From Aspidiotus rigidus (Eukaryota > Arthropoda > Insecta > Hemiptera > Diaspididae), in NCBI GenBank assembly GCA_035079385.1, contig JAVHKY010000030.1, positions 2,705,001 to 2,769,000 of the forward strand: a stretch of 64,000 nt of DNA. Reading direction: 5' to 3'. The notes under the pieces were generated by a model that was not told where the DNA came from, did not search any database, and worked only from the letters and a program-made list of their open reading frames with translations. The position numbers and the translations under genes were made by a program. Below are positions 33,400-46,817 of this stretch, in pieces (within the stretch, counting starts at the first letter, position 1; the number at the start of each line of letters is the position of its first letter).

Positions 33400-36300
33400 C
33401 AGTAACCCGCATGTAAGTATTGCGTCTTTTGTCGTATTTTACCTTCAGATAGAAGTCCCACCTTGAGAGACCACAGTACATTAGGCTGTTTCAAACACAC
33501 ATTCAAGCCTGGAGAAGAGAGACGCAAATCCGTGGAAAGTAGAATTGAAAATTGTTCGGACGTTTACAAAGAATCATATAGACAAAGAAGAAAGAGAAAG
33601 TGTGTCCTTTTCATGATATATTTTTGAAAAATTGATTTTCGGAGATTGAAACGTGTCACAAAAACGGTGAGATTTTTAATATGTTGTTTCCAACACCTAG
33701 CCTGGACATTTCACAATCAACTTCACAGTCAGAAAATATTTTTTTCATCATTTATCACCTGATGCATGCGTATATTTCAAATGCAATTTAATAATCGCTT
33801 ACGATCCAAAACGTGAAATCAACTTTTTTTCAAATTCTTACAATCTTGTAGAAAAGTATCATACAGGCGGCGTTTCTTAGCCTAATGAAAGTCCATATTA
33901 TTTTGAAAGGTCATATGAATAAGGAATGAAACAAATTGGTGTTGCCTGTTTCAGGTGCGACCCTTTCAAATTAATTGCGATAAAAAACGCGCGAATGAAT
34001 TAGGAGTAGTTTTTAGTGGAAAGTTCAACAACCATCAAGATTGCTTGGCCTAGAGACCGTGAAGTACAGGTTTCAGGATTCTTATATCTGAAATTGCAAA
34101 TGGATAACTACTCGCGTAAAATTCTGTAACGTTCCATTAATTCTGTATAAATTGTTTAACAGTGAGAGAAAAAAATAATATTTATTATACAAAACAAAAA
34201 AAAAAAGAATGAAATAATTTGCTATAAGGTCAGATTAAGATCTACTAACGTATTGAAAAAAATTACTATTTATCGAATCGATATCCTTGAAAATCAAAAA
34301 ACTTCGATTATGAAATGTAAAACCAAGTTTATAAGCGGGTCCGTTCACTCGTGGTCGACGATATCATGAATGAAATGTTTTAAAAATAGCCACGGCCGAT
34401 CGAATAATAATCGCCGATAATATTCGTGTTTAAGCTGTACTTTTTCTTTTCGCGTATCGATACCTTACGTACCTATCACGAGTTAGAATACATAAAGAGA
34501 AAGTCACCGCGGGTATACCGTTTTTTTTTTTATTTTCAGTTCTGGTCAGCTGTCGCCAAAAATTAAAAATACCAACAGAACTCGGTGTACACGTACTAAA
34601 AACGTATTGTCCATTAAGTAACAGGTGATTCAACTTTCTGCATTACGCAACGTGGTCGACCAGAATTGAGAAATGGTTTTGTCGATAAAAATGTCATGTA
34701 AAATAAAGCCGATAAACCGAACGACGATAATTTGACGCGTCAATTATTTGTAAATGCCCGTCCTTCGCCACATGAATGAAGGCGCCAAAGGCAGTACCAG
34801 TGAACCACCTAAGGGTCTTTTCAAAGTTGTCTCGTTTCGCTTAATTGAAAGTAAACGTTCTGTCTCTGCCTCGCTATCGAAAGAAGTCACCCGTTTGCGC
34901 TATCACAAGATCGTAATTTAGGTTCACGGGAACGCGTCGTGTCGTTAAAGTCAGTTTAAATTTTCCTTGTAGACGATTCGTCGAAATTTTATTGCCATTG
35001 TTTCTTGGCCTATATGCGGTAAATTCGTTCTCGGAAGTTCACTATTCTTATTGTAACCACTACCTATACGATGTACCTAACTAACAGTCCAACGAGAGAG
35101 CGATGCACTGATGCGGCTGGGTACCTACTGTGATATAATTATTCATCTTCGTGATGGCAGCAGTGGTGAATGCGCCATCGAGCAACATCATGTCGAGGAG
35201 CAATACTTCAAGAGAACGTTTACTGGATAATGCGGATTTTACGCAAATTCTGCAGTTTTCCTATTTATACGGACTTTCGTAAATTATGCATAATAATTGG
35301 TCATAAAAATGAGATAATTGAAAGTGACAGTGCGTGTACCCTTTCGTCGTCATTAGGTGCGTGTTTATTTCGCTGTCGAGCGAAGTGTAATTATATAGGC
35401 GCGAGGTCGCCATTTGTTTACAGCCACTGTATTTTGGTTCGTCATCATTTATATTTTGTATATGAAAATTCATCGTCGTATGAAAAGTGATAATAACGAA
35501 TTTTGGTTGGATGGTGTGAAAGCGTTCACTTGGAAGCAATTGGTGGCTTCTCGTCGCCCAGAATTTTCATTATTAGTACTTCGACATTTTTGATGAATTG
35601 ATCAATAGGGTAAATTGTTTATACACCACGTATCGTTCCTTTTTCACTATGGAAAATCGTCTGCTTTTTTTCTGGGACATATAATTATTATTTACAGATC
35701 ACCTCACCACTTCCGAAGTCAACTCCCCAGCAAATAGGAAAATTTTATAGAAAATTTGAATTTTTTTTACGCTTATGGCAAAAAATTTGTTTAGACAGCG
35801 ATATCTCCTTGTTTTCACTCTTCATTGCGTTTGCTAAAGATATTCCCTATTTATTCGCCGAAATATCGTAATCAATAATCTCATCTTAAAAATCGTCTGC
35901 TATTATCTACAAACCATTTTCCTCAATCCGAGGTATCGGAAAAACACAGTCATCATTGGCTTCGACCTAATTAAAGGACTTGGAAAGATTCTACCCAAAG
36001 CGTAGTATGATGTCATAAGTGACCCTGATCTGATGAAGTCCGAATACACAGAGGGGGCGGATGATTCAGTTACTCTATGTATATACTCAAGGCTAAGAAA
36101 AGAATTCAAGTAAATTTCTCCACTTCATGGAAAAACATTGAATCGTGTACATGTCTTTGGGCGTTTGCAAAGAAATAAAATGTACAGATATGTTAATTTT
36201 GATTACATCGATTCATCAATCTCGATTATATCAATATATGATCTTGATTGTATTGGAATATCGATTCTATATACTTGGCTGCTATAGTAAGTTAACCCTT

Positions 36301-36580
36301 CATTATATTATGCCTATTCACGGATGAAGGTCCCGCTAGGAGCGCTACTTGTTCTGCCAAAAAAGTCATGAGGTGTTTCCTACTATGACACAACATATAC
36401 TAATAAAATCGTAATTCCACCGTTTCAAATTGTTTTTCATGAAAAATACAGAGAATAAAACTTGTTACCCTTTCAATTTTCTTTCAGATGATTTTTACAT
36501 TTCCATTTCATCACTTTTTTTTTGCAAGTTTCCTCGAATTGCTGTCATGGTAAATCTAGAGGGCGCCTCCTCTGCCTTTA
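33400..36580. other. No gene recognised
   Basis: It starts with a diverged relative of the 27130-27358 tail (33620-33790). The rest is AT-rich. The stretch 34740-35480 is less AT-rich and includes a 106-codon frame (35170-35490) that lacks homology or splice context. Confidence 0.5.
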
Positions 36581-36899
36581 TTCGCAAATATAATAACCTT
36601 GTATAAGTCTAATATACAATATTTTAAGCTAACTAGAACAAGCTTTTGGGAGCGAGCACTCGCTCCGCTCGTTCGCCTCCTTTCTTAGTCTACTATACTT
36701 ATATTAGTCCTATACAATGAGGGCTGAACCTGTTATAGCCGCCTAGTTTAGGCCTAATTAGTATAAGCCTAGTATGCTGTATATTGGGCGTAGTGTAAGG
36801 AAGGCTAAAGGAAACCTATAGTGTACTCTATACTAGGCCTAGTTTAATAAAGGCTCATGGTCGAAATTTATCCAAGGCCCTAAAGTAGGTCAAAGTCAT
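36581..36899. repeat. TAGGCCTA-rich dispersed repeat
   Basis: Strings such as CTAGTTTAGGCCTAATTAG and ACTAGGCCTAGT recur with AGTATGCTGTATATTGGGC. The last string is also found near 42804. Similar text lies near 19200-19280 and 24888-24920. Confidence 0.5.
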
Positions 36900-37518
36900 T
36901 GATGACGCCATTAAGCGTCGCGTTGCTTCGTCCGAAGACATATACATGGTAAAAGGAAGGGGGAGGGGATGGATGAATCCTCCTTCTGTCACTACAGGTT
37001 AAAGAATAGTGCGGAGCAAGTGAACCTCCTGTCAGCTAGTTAGCCTAATATGTAAAATATTAGACTTATATTAAAATAAGAAATACTAATATGACGTCAT
37101 CATGACTGAAATAGGTTTGATTTGGTAGGGTCAATTCATATGGTCGATAAAACGAAAAAATTGCCGGTATGATTTTCTCGCACAAAATAAAAAGTTAGAA
37201 ATCACGGGGGAAAAAAAGAATAATTTTACAAAAAAAAAAAATTAAAAAAATTAGAAATTATACATAAAAATAAAAAAGTAACAAAAAATCACAAAAAATT
37301 AAAATTAATGTTGTAAGTCGCAAGTCACTACGTAGCGCTAGTGTCGCAAGCCATTTTTGACTATTTTCATTTTTTAATGATATTATTATTTAGATACAGA
37401 GGAATTTGAAGAAAATATCATCTTTCATCCAGTATTCTATACATTCAACAATTTTTAATTGACCTAATGGATACGAAAGTTGACTTTAATTGACTTACTT
37501 GACCAGGTAGACACCCTG
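36900..37518. mobile_element. Right part of a CAGGGTGTCTACC-ended element
   Basis: GGTAGACACCCTG (37506-37518), preceded by TTGACTTACTTGACCA, is the right end of the family seen at 45607-47631. A TGACGTCA lies at about 37091, followed by A-rich low-complexity sequence. The left end was not located. Confidence 0.5.
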
Positions 37519-37759
37519 AATTTTTGACCAAAAAATTAATGCTTACAAAAGAAAGTATAAAATTATAAAATAAATTGAAAAAGCTACAGAATTGTAATGA
37601 AAAAATTATATTTTGTTGAATGATAAACGCCCATTCGGCTTTGCCCAGCTTGCCGTGTTTCTATTTCGGCTAAGTGGTATCGTTTTTGCCTCATGTGGCA
37701 ATGAAATCCATCTGTCTCAGACAATTTTGATTCTTTCAAGTGGGAAACCCGTCATCTTT

Positions 37760-38560
37760 TGTGTTGATGGGGAGGGGGGGAGGGAGGGAGGAAGGAAGTA
37801 TCTTCAGAAAACAGGCGTGCTCACGTCCGACTTTTGTGACGTCATCATTTCCGAAAAAATGTCCTCGATGGTGATGATAGAAATTTCGACCTGCAAGCTA
37901 CAGGAATGATAGGAGGAGTACTTAGAAGAATCTCGACCTCAGAGCTAGGAGGCAGACTTGAAAGAATTTCGACCTTTTTTTGAACTTGGACCATTTTTGT
38001 CGATATGGGGAAATTTTTTGAAATTCTATAAAAAACTCACGGGGTTCCCTGATGTAGTTGAACGAGGAGTGGTAGGAAAAATGTTTTATGGGGCACAAGG
38101 CTGACCTATGACGTCATCAAATTGTGACGTCACAGACATGGACTTTGGAGCTGTATATGATAGGAGGGCGACTCGGGAAAATACCTTAGAAGAACGTTCT
38201 GAGTATTATGGGGTTTGAAGCGTTGCATATCTGGCTCATTCAAGGGGCTAAGTCAATTGGTCCATGAAACATTGCATATCTAGGTACTCAAGGGGCTATC
38301 TTTCACGCTATATACACCGACCATCGAGCTATCCAAAATTTTCGAGCTCCGAGCTTTGCCGGCTGGAAAAACCCAATAGGTTTCCTGCTGAAATTTCGAT
38401 TTCCGAGCTAAGGATTTTTCTATGACTATAATAGATTGTGACGTCACAGGGACTGATTTATGACGTCGTCAGATCGTGACGTCACAAGGAGTGATCTATG
38501 AAGTCATCTGCAGATCATGAGGTCATAGGGATTTCTCTATGCTATCATCAGGTCGCAACC
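37760..38560. repeat. TGACGTCA-family block
   Basis: About five TGACGTCA sites (near 37838, 38107, 38122, 38440 and 38478) lie among CTATGACGTCATCAAATTG-type units that decay in tandem towards 38540. TATATGATAGGAGG and TTCCCTGAT strings are shared with the other copies. Confidence 0.7.
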
Positions 38561-38694
38561 AGGGAGAAAAAATAGAACGGTACATCGAATTATTTTGTCG
38601 CGAAGTATATTTCAACAAATCGGAATTGATGAAATTACGTAAGGACTGTTAGAATCACACGAAGAAGAATAAACTAAAACGGTCTTTTCAGAAC
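38555..38694 (+). pseudogene. Possible relic of a stem-loop-ended gene
   Basis: A short frame reading IERYIELFCREVYFNKSELM and ending KLRKDC-stop at 38652 is followed 28 nt later by AAAAC and GGTCTTTTCAGAAC (38681-38694). That is a damaged histone-type stem-loop with one mismatch. The spacing resembles the 194-residue gene, but the peptide is not recognisably family A. It may be coincidence. Confidence 0.25.
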
Positions 38695-38780
38695 AATTGA
38701 GGAACTATGAAGTATAATCTTTGCTTCGTAAATGGTTTGTGAACCGAAAGCGCTTAGCGTTAGTATTTTCATCTCCAAAC

Positions 38781-38815
38781 TTTTTTTTTTTTTTTTTTTT
38801 TTTTTGGGGGGGGGG
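38781..38815. repeat. T25-G10 compound homopolymer
   Basis: Twenty-five T are followed directly by ten G, then AGTAA. Such junctions are also a known weak point in sequencing. Confidence 0.85.
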
Positions 38816-39089
38816 AGTAATTTAATATACGGTGTTTGTAGGCTAAATAAAGTTTCGATGGAGTAATCTTGAAACATCTTTCTTCCCCTCGATTTCATTC
38901 TTCAAGAGCAAGCTCACAAGGAGTTGCGATGTAATTCTACACATATAAAGTGTAGTGTATTAAAAATGATGGTTATTCTTCTAAACAATGTGCACTCAAA
39001 ATTTCATAACAATTACTTGAATAGAAAACGGGCGCGAACGGTCCGCGTCTTACTTTTTTGAAAGAATGAAATGAATCGGCACGACGGGA

Positions 39090-39215
39090 AAAATTATTTT
39101 ATAAGTTTTTTATTAAGCGGCACTGCCGTCGATATAATGATTAAACGAAAAATGACCGACGTTTCGATAGTTACGACTATCTTCTTCGGGGTTGGCATCA
39201 TCATTTTCGAGGAAC
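39090..39215 (-). mobile_element. LINE 3' UTR fragment
   Basis: On the minus strand: CCCCGAAGAAGATAGTCG, then CTATCGAAACGTCGGTC, then TTAATAAAAAAC. The GAAGAAG...CGAAACGTCGG pattern is typical of CR1/Jockey-group LINE 3' ends. No coding part is visible. Confidence 0.55.
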
Positions 39216-42200
39216 TCCGGAGAATTTCAACTGTCGAGCTTCCACGATGATGAAAAGCCAAAGCCATTTATGGCTGTTTCCCGCGAATCTGTGAAGGTTG
39301 CGGGGGACCCGCTGCCATTGCAGACTGTGCAATAGCATCTGAATTTCTCTTTTTCTTTTTGTTGAAACACACTGAAAATTTCTTGTATTTATTTTTTTTT
39401 TCGAAAATTTTATGAAGTAACCAAAAATTTCTTCCGGAGTCTCGTTCCTCAGTCATTTTTTCAAGTCTCGTCATTTTATGCAGCTATATACTACAGTTCC
39501 GAATTGAAATTTTTCACAATACTGCAGGCGCAGCTCATAATATACAACTCGCAAAGTCAAAACTTGCACTTCCACAGATGAACTTTATCTAAATCTCGGA
39601 CGTAACGCAGGCGAAGACACCAAAAACCGGCTTACAGAGACGGGGTAGGTTTCTTGGGGAAAAATGAAGACAATCATTGTGATACGATTTCGTATTTTTG
39701 CTCTCTTTTTCTGCACAAATAATAAGTACATAAAGCTAGGCTACATTACGCTCTGAAGGTGTCTCTAGAATCCTGAAATATAGCCTCGAATGAGATCAAC
39801 GAAGCTCGTCTAGATATAGAAATGCATTGCCTCGGAGGATACAGAAGTCATTGAGGCTCGAAAGGAAATTATAACGTCATCAGTTTTCCTAATTTAACAC
39901 TCGCGCTGATTCAATTTACGGCAATCTTCATGATAAGTAAATTCGTGACTAATTATCGTGCACGTTTTTCTTCTATTGATACGAAACATCTTTTTTGAAG
40001 GTATAAAGCGCGATGTATTTTCCATTTTATTTTCATCATAATTGTATGCATGAAGTCTTGGACCAAAAGTTAGCTCATGAAAGCCTTGACACGCAAAGAT
40101 GGTTTTTTGTTTCCCATTAAATTTTCCTGGGCAATTCAAGATTTTACGACCATTCTTCTATATTCAGGGGCGTTCTTTTACCCCTATAACGGTAGCAGGA
40201 AAGATTGAATAGTGGACAGGGGGCTCATGCGAGGTTATGAATAATTAAAGCCCTCGCAAGCTAGTGAACAAACGAACGAAGCTCTTCCTCCCGTCATCTC
40301 ATTGAAAAATTTTCAAAAATTGAGAAAAAAACATCATTAGTGTCACTTAGTAGATACACTATTCTCGACTTTTTTCATGATTTTTATTCCTTCCTTATAT
40401 GTAATACACAATTACCCGCAGGCAAATTATACGCAAAGAAGCACTAACGTCATACCTCATACTCTCTGTGAACGGTCAATAATTCAAATTAGAAAAAAAA
40501 AAACTCTTAAAAACGTAAAAGAGAGAATTTAACGCGTTTTAGGAGAAATGAGCGCATAATACACGTTGACGATAATCGTCCGCACTTATACGACTCATTA
40601 ATTAGTTATTTTTGTTTATGGACCGTAATACACAGTAAACCGTTCCGTGGTTAGGTAATCACCCAGTCATAATCATTTTTGTTGTTACCGGCTTTCGTAG
40701 AGCTCGAGTCATTCACGGTCGCCGGTTTTCATTTCTTGTACGTCTCTACGTATAAGTGACGCAAATTAGGAGAGTGAACCATCAAATACAAGAGGGTGGA
40801 GAGACTATACGAAGAAGTGACCTTCATGAAGTCAAAATTTGCTGAATTTGATCACCTTACGAAGGAACGTGTCAATCAACATGAAACACACATTAAAAAT
40901 GAAACATTACGGGTAAGTTTTACTGTATGATATTACTGTATTTAGAAGTGGAAACATTTTCAGCACCGAACACCGACGTTTTAGTCATTTGAGCAATGCG
41001 ACTATATGGAACTGAACGCCCGGGAATCGTCTTTCAATCTCCTAAAATAGGAGTAGGCAAAGCCTGTTCATCTTCAACCACATACCATAATCACAAGAAG
41101 TTGAACTTGTTTTCATACATTTTTAAGATCCCGGCGCAAAATATTTTACCCGCTTACTCAAACCTGAACATATTTGTTCACATAATCACTCAAGAGAAGT
41201 ATCGCGGTCTCTCCGTCGAATTTCTCGCCAGACTTGTGTTCCTGCGGCTGATACCTATTCCAATTGGTTGCGTCGCAGATAGAGTCTGTCAATTTAAGGC
41301 AGGAACGTCATAGAATTTTGGCGACCTCCACCTTGCCTTGAGAGAAAAGACACTAAACGATGTTCTCAAATATTTTACTGAACCTAATGGTTGTGAATCT
41401 CGTTGACTATCGATCTTCACGAAGGCAATCCGAGAGTTTCAACGTTTCGACTACTCGAATTTTTGGGTAATAAGGCTATGCTTTATTAGTGCTCTGTCTT
41501 ATATCTCTGCTCACGAACATCGAAAAGGGGGTGAGGGAAGGTCTGGGAAAGTGGAATAGGCATAACAATAGGAATAAATTGACTCGTCCCGCTCAAATAA
41601 AAAAAAAAAACGCATATTTTAAAAAATGTTACGATGCGAAGCTTTGAACTGACGGCGGAGTTCTTTTTTGGGCGACGATGATGAACGAATACACGAATTT
41701 AATGAAAAAGAGGATGTTTTCTTGGGTTGGTAGATAACAATTATAATGCAATGTAGATTAGCCAATTTTTCTACCTCTACTTCACAACCATACCATTAGA
41801 TGGAATATCGGATGACTAATTATAATTCCTCAGACTTTCAAAACAGCTATCGAGTCAAATAAAGTCGATATTCTTCATGACAACGACTTGAAAAATTAGA
41901 ATTAAAAGCCTTTAAATTTCAATCTTTCAATCAAGCCGAGTTGTTTTCAAAACGATCCATAGATTTTTGGTTTGGATTTTACTATCCGAAGTACGCATTT
42001 TTGGCTACCCTGATGGCAAACCAAAAATATGTTTTACCCCCAAAAAACTCACGCTAAAGCGAATCAATAAAATCCTTAATTGACCCATGAACTTGAAAAA
42101 TGACTGGTGTACATACCACAATACTTTCAGTCATCTTCATCGAATTATTTGAAAAATTTCAAGACTTCTTTTACTACGCTGATTTTTCAACACGACAAAT

Positions 42201-42739
42201 TATTCTACACTTACAGCAAAAAATTCTCCATACATCATCAGGAGAACTCGTCACCAAACCACCGATAAGTCGATTTATTAAACGTTCGGAATGAATCAAT
42301 AATTGATTCAAACCGAATATGCATCAAAGAATTGATTTATATTTGCTGACATTCAACAAAATTTCAAAGTTGAAAAAGAAGAACGCATTAAGGAAAATTT
42401 TAGAAAACAATAAAAAATTTGAAACCTTCGAATTTTTTTTGAATGTCAAAATTTATGTTTTCTAGTTCAAAATTGCTCGACCCGCGTTCAAGAATTATTG
42501 ATCATTAAAGTCAAAAAATACGATAAAAATTCTAGCGTACTTTATTCGAAAAATTTGCTGACGATGATAAATGACACGGTTGAGTGTCGTAAATCCAATC
42601 GTATGCTACGATTATATTGAATATAATTTACACGTAATAAGAATAGATAATAAATTGATCCTAGCTGGTATACGAGGAGTGGTCAGAGCCGTGCGGACGT
42701 ACGGACGCAAATTCTAGAATCAAACCTTAGGGGAAAGGC
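39216..42739. other. No gene recognised
   Basis: AT-rich sequence. A 105-codon frame at 40996-41313 has no recognised domain. Confidence 0.5.
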
Positions 42740-42990
42740 TAGCTTTATACTAGGATTTCGGAATGGGGGGGGGGAGAGTTATCCCCTCTTCCTAATCATA
42801 AGTATGCTGTATGTTGGGCTCAGTATAATGGAGTCTTAAGGTCGAAATTTTTCCAAGTTCCCATATTGGGCCTACTATAATGAAGGCTCAGTACTAATGC
42901 CCACTAGACTTCTTCTACACAAATTCGCTCGTCCCTCCAAAAACTACTTAGTTTCACAATTAGTACACTAGACTTACATTGAGCCTTGAT
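42740..42990. repeat. Dispersed repeat related to 36581-36899
   Basis: It shares AGTATGCTGTATGTTGGGCTCAG, in shorter matching pieces, and TATACTAG text with the earlier copy. A run of G lies near 42766-42776. Confidence 0.45.
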
Positions 42991-43124
42991 GACGAGGGTG
43001 AAGGGAGGGGAGCACTCGCAGAATTTTAAATAAGGGGTAGGGTCTCAATAAAGATATGATCATGTCAAAAATAAATTCGTAAACAAGTTTCGATTAAGAT
43101 TACCGACATCAGTAATCTCAAAAA

Positions 43125-44110
43125 AATTTGTACTCTTGTGCCGCTCACGCTCCCAGCCCTCACAATCAAATAAGGTGTCTTCATCCTGCCCTTGCTTGCA
43201 ATGCAAACATGTTACCTGCTCAACATTCCTTAACCTTCATGAAGGTACTTGTTAAAGCAGCTATGACCGCTCAACACCTGTGTCAGGTGAAAGTTCAGCT
43301 GACCATGTTCTCAATTCATCCACTCATCAAAGTCGCGTATCAACACTCCGGTCGTCCATGAGCAATTCTTGCTTACCATTTCTCAAGCAAGGAGTGCCTG
43401 GCCTCCTGCTTGACCCGTATAGCCTCTTGATCAGTCGTTGCTCTCTTTTTTGCTTTGAATACCATCGGTCTCTCCTCAGTGAGGAACTCGGGTGGTGGTG
43501 AATGCTAATAAGCCATGAGCATCCGTCGAAACAGTGCAGTAGGAACGAACACACCTCAGCGCAGCTCTTTACCATCTCTCTCTGACTGTAAGGTGTCTTC
43601 ATTGAGTCGGTCCACATTGAGGCACCACAAGGCGGTGCTCATCATGGTCCTTCTACTTGCTTCTCCTGACCCTCCTAGGTTTCTCATCGTGACTACCCTG
43701 GCCGCCTTTACGGCTGTCACCAGGAAATGGTGTGTAAGATCAGATCAGCTTTCAAAACCAGATGCCTAGTTACTCCATTACCTTCTTGGTATTCATTTCC
43801 ACACCTTGCAGACGAAAGGTGGGTGGAGTGAACTTTCGACGGGTCGTCAATCTCACATCTGGCCGACTCGATCCAACGTGTCAATATTTCTAGAGCCCGT
43901 TTCACTTTGCTTTCCACCTCTACAGTCATTTCGGTAGGGGATAATCTGCATAGCAGATAAGCTCCACACCTGATGGCAGCTCTACCTTGAAAATCCCGTT
44001 AAATGCGACACAAATAACTGGGCGCTTCACTGCATCAACACACGTCTATGCTTTGATTTCTCGACAGCTAGGATAACTGCTGATCATCCTGAGTGAGGCT
44101 TCTTTGAGAC
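43125..44110 (-). pseudogene. R1-like LINE remnant: RT core to C-terminal zinc knuckle
   Basis: Read leftwards: LRMISSYPSCREIK, FNGIFKVELPSGVELICYADY with the RT catalytic box (43941-43952) as YADY where YADD is expected, RALEILTRWIESARCEI, LLTEERP, then LIRDFDEWMN, HLTQVLSGHSCFNKYL and the zinc-knuckle text TCLHCKQG...FDCEGWERER. This order and the GH..F..YL motif are characteristic of R1-clade elements. Stops, frameshifts and the damaged catalytic residue make it inactive. It was 5'-truncated upstream of the VPQGS region. The same family occurs at 61755-63430. Confidence 0.8.
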
Positions 44111-45606
44111 TGGAAAACGTTTTCATTTTTTCTTAGGGATAACTCGAAGCTATTCATTTTGTGTATTCACCTCAATGCTCCCTCTACAATCCGGTATCGT
44201 TATTCGAAGCTCGTTGAACCGTTACAACCTTCATTGAAAATTGGCTCTTTCTAGGAAAACAAATTTTCTTCTTCAATCTAGCTAACAATTTTACTCACGA
44301 CAGCCTCCTCTTATATGCTTGAAAACACATTATACGAACGAATTTTCAATCGAGCTGTAATATAGTACCCATATGATGTTTTTGTTTTCACTTGTGCCCT
44401 TCTTCGTTTGTAAATTATAATCACTAATTAGTCGATTTCACTCCTCTATCACGCGAGACTCGCTAATTCCCATCAACACAGGCAAAGCAGTCGAGTCGAA
44501 AAAAATACAGCAATGGCACATTCGTAATGTACACATATCGGATATCATTCGTGTACAAGTATACGAATATTATCTCATGATCAAGTACCGTGAAGGTCTA
44601 AGCTCGTTGATCTTCACCTGTTGGTTTGGTCGTTATATTTGACGACGAGTTACTATTTTCGTCGTATGATGTATGTATAAAGTATACAAAATAATAATTA
44701 TCATAGCGTATACACTTAAACTCGAGTATTTGGATAAATCAAGAGAAACGTTCAAGATGTAAAAACGATAACGCGTACCTCTCGAATCTAACCTAGATTT
44801 TAGAACTAGAACTTTTTTAGTCCAAAACCAAACACACATAAACTTTGTCGTTTTATGGTAGGTTACAGGAATTTTACGCAACTTTACGAAAGAGGTTCTC
44901 GACCACCTAGCTCGTAGAGAAACAATTCGGCTCTCTCTTTCCCATATTGAAAAGCTGAATGAGGAATCTAATATTATACACATAAGTGTATTCATTTCTT
45001 TGCTTTGCTGTACTACCTTTAGTAATAGCTGTATTTATGTTATTACTGCTTACGTAACGTGCTCATCTTTGTAAAATGTCTTGTCTTTCGTAATCCATCC
45101 GACACGATCACCTCGGGGAAATTAATTTTTTTTTTTTCATTAGGTATACGTTCGAAATCGCGGCCACCGTGTCAACATTGTAAAAAGTTCACTCGCTAAA
45201 TCCTATCCATATCTCCACCATGAAGTAAAATAGGTGATACTATGATACGACGTGGCGCGATATTTTCACTAAAAATGTCTTTTTATATCGCATTTCTTCG
45301 AGGGCAACCGAGTCTTCCACATAGGGCATCTAAGAGGTCTCTTACAATGAACGAAAGTTGGCAACGAACAACAAGAAACGGTCCGTTCAGTAATCAGATT
45401 GCCACTTCCTATCAATGATTTGATGTTTCAACAATGAATGTGACATTGATTGGGATAGCACACAACTCCAATGGGGCAACGGAAACAAAATCTCTAGTTT
45501 AGGTCGCTCAAATACCAGATTGCCAACTTTTTATTCATTGTAGGAGATCCCTAAAGTCATAATTTTTGAAACGTCTAAATTTTTAGGAGGTTACGAACCT
45601 AGATTA
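44111..45606. other. No gene recognised
   Basis: AT-rich sequence without a supported feature. Confidence 0.5.
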
Positions 45607-46014
45607 CAGGGTGTCTACTGAAAGGACTTGACCTTCATTGACTTTTTTTGAAAGTAAGCGAGTCAACAAGCAAGAAGAAAAAACCTCACGTGTTCTTTAA
45701 CGGGGTTAAACGAGGGAATGCAGGGAACCTGTTTTATGGCGCCCGCGGGGTCTGAAAAATATAGATTGTGACATTACAAGGCTGACCTATGAAGTCATCA
45801 AATTGTGAAGTCACAGTCCCGGACTTTGGAGCTATATGTAATAGGAGAGGAACTTGAGAAATTAGGATGCCGTTGCAAGTTTTGCGAGAGTCAAAATTAT
45901 TCCAAGTCTTTGTTCTGTCATATATAGCTCGAGAGTGGCCATTTTTACCAACTCCCCCCCCCCCTCCCAATCATATATAGTTTAAAGATCGAAATTATTC
46001 TGAGGTAAGGCCTA

Positions 46015-46650
46015 GAAGCCATCCTCTATTCCAACTTTTTTTTTTTTTTTTTTTTTTTGTTACTATTATTATTTTAATTTTAATTTTCCACTGCAAATTA
46101 TTATTATTATTTTTAATACTTGATTTTCTCTTTATTACTGTCTTTAGTTTGATAATTTTGTCCCTTTGTTTTTTGTTTTTTTCCTTTTTTTTTTTTTTTT
46201 TTTTTTTTATGATTTTGTAGCAATAAAATATATGGTTGGATTGAAAATAAAAAAAAAAAAAAAAAATTATTCTAAATACGAACCCTTCCTCTCCATGACG
46301 TCATCAACCTCGCGACGACATCAACCTTGGGCCGCTCGCGTGGACGAAAATTTCCTGAAAGTACCTCCAACATCAACCTCGTGACATCATCAACCTTGGA
46401 CCGCTCGGGCTCGCGGAAGAAAATTTTCTGAAAGTATCCCCAAAAACATCACCCTCGTGACGCCATCAACCTTGTGGTATGATCAACCTTGGACCGCTCG
46501 TGCTCGCGGAAAAGAATTTCCTGAAAGTACCCCCAAAATCATCATCCTCGTGACGTCATTAACCTCGTGACGTCATCAACCTTGGACCGCTCGTGCTCGT
46601 GCAAGAGAATTTCCTGAAGGTACCCCCAACAAAAGGTATATCCGGTTCCC
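46015..46650. repeat. Low-complexity tracts and TGACGTCATCAACC tandem units
   Basis: T23 (46036-46058), a second long T tract (about 46185-46208) and an A tract (46250-46265) are followed by four or five ~85-bp units. Each has ATCAACCTCGTGACGTCATC, GGACCGCTCG and TTTCCTGAAAGTACC. They end in GGTTCCCCGCTAAAAAAC, the terminal string also seen at 32163 and 62720. Confidence 0.7.
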
Positions 46651-46709
46651 CGCTAAAAAACTAATCTATAACGTCATCAAATTGTGACGTCACAAGGCTG
46701 ACATATGAC

Positions 46710-46817
46710 TATTATCGGAACTCATAATGAGTGAGTGAGGTGTAAGTAGAGCACTAATATTGAAAAGGGTCTTTCAGCAACTAATAAAGTAGATTTTTAC
46801 AATTGAAAAACCCTTTT
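46710..46817. mobile_element. 108-bp insertion inside the foldback element
   Basis: TGACATATGAC occurs on both sides (46699-46709 and 46818-46828), and the sequence between them is absent from the mirrored right arm. The ends (TATTATCGG... and ...AACCCTTTT) are not obvious inverted repeats. An 11-bp duplication fits a retroposed or other unclassified insert. Confidence 0.6.
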
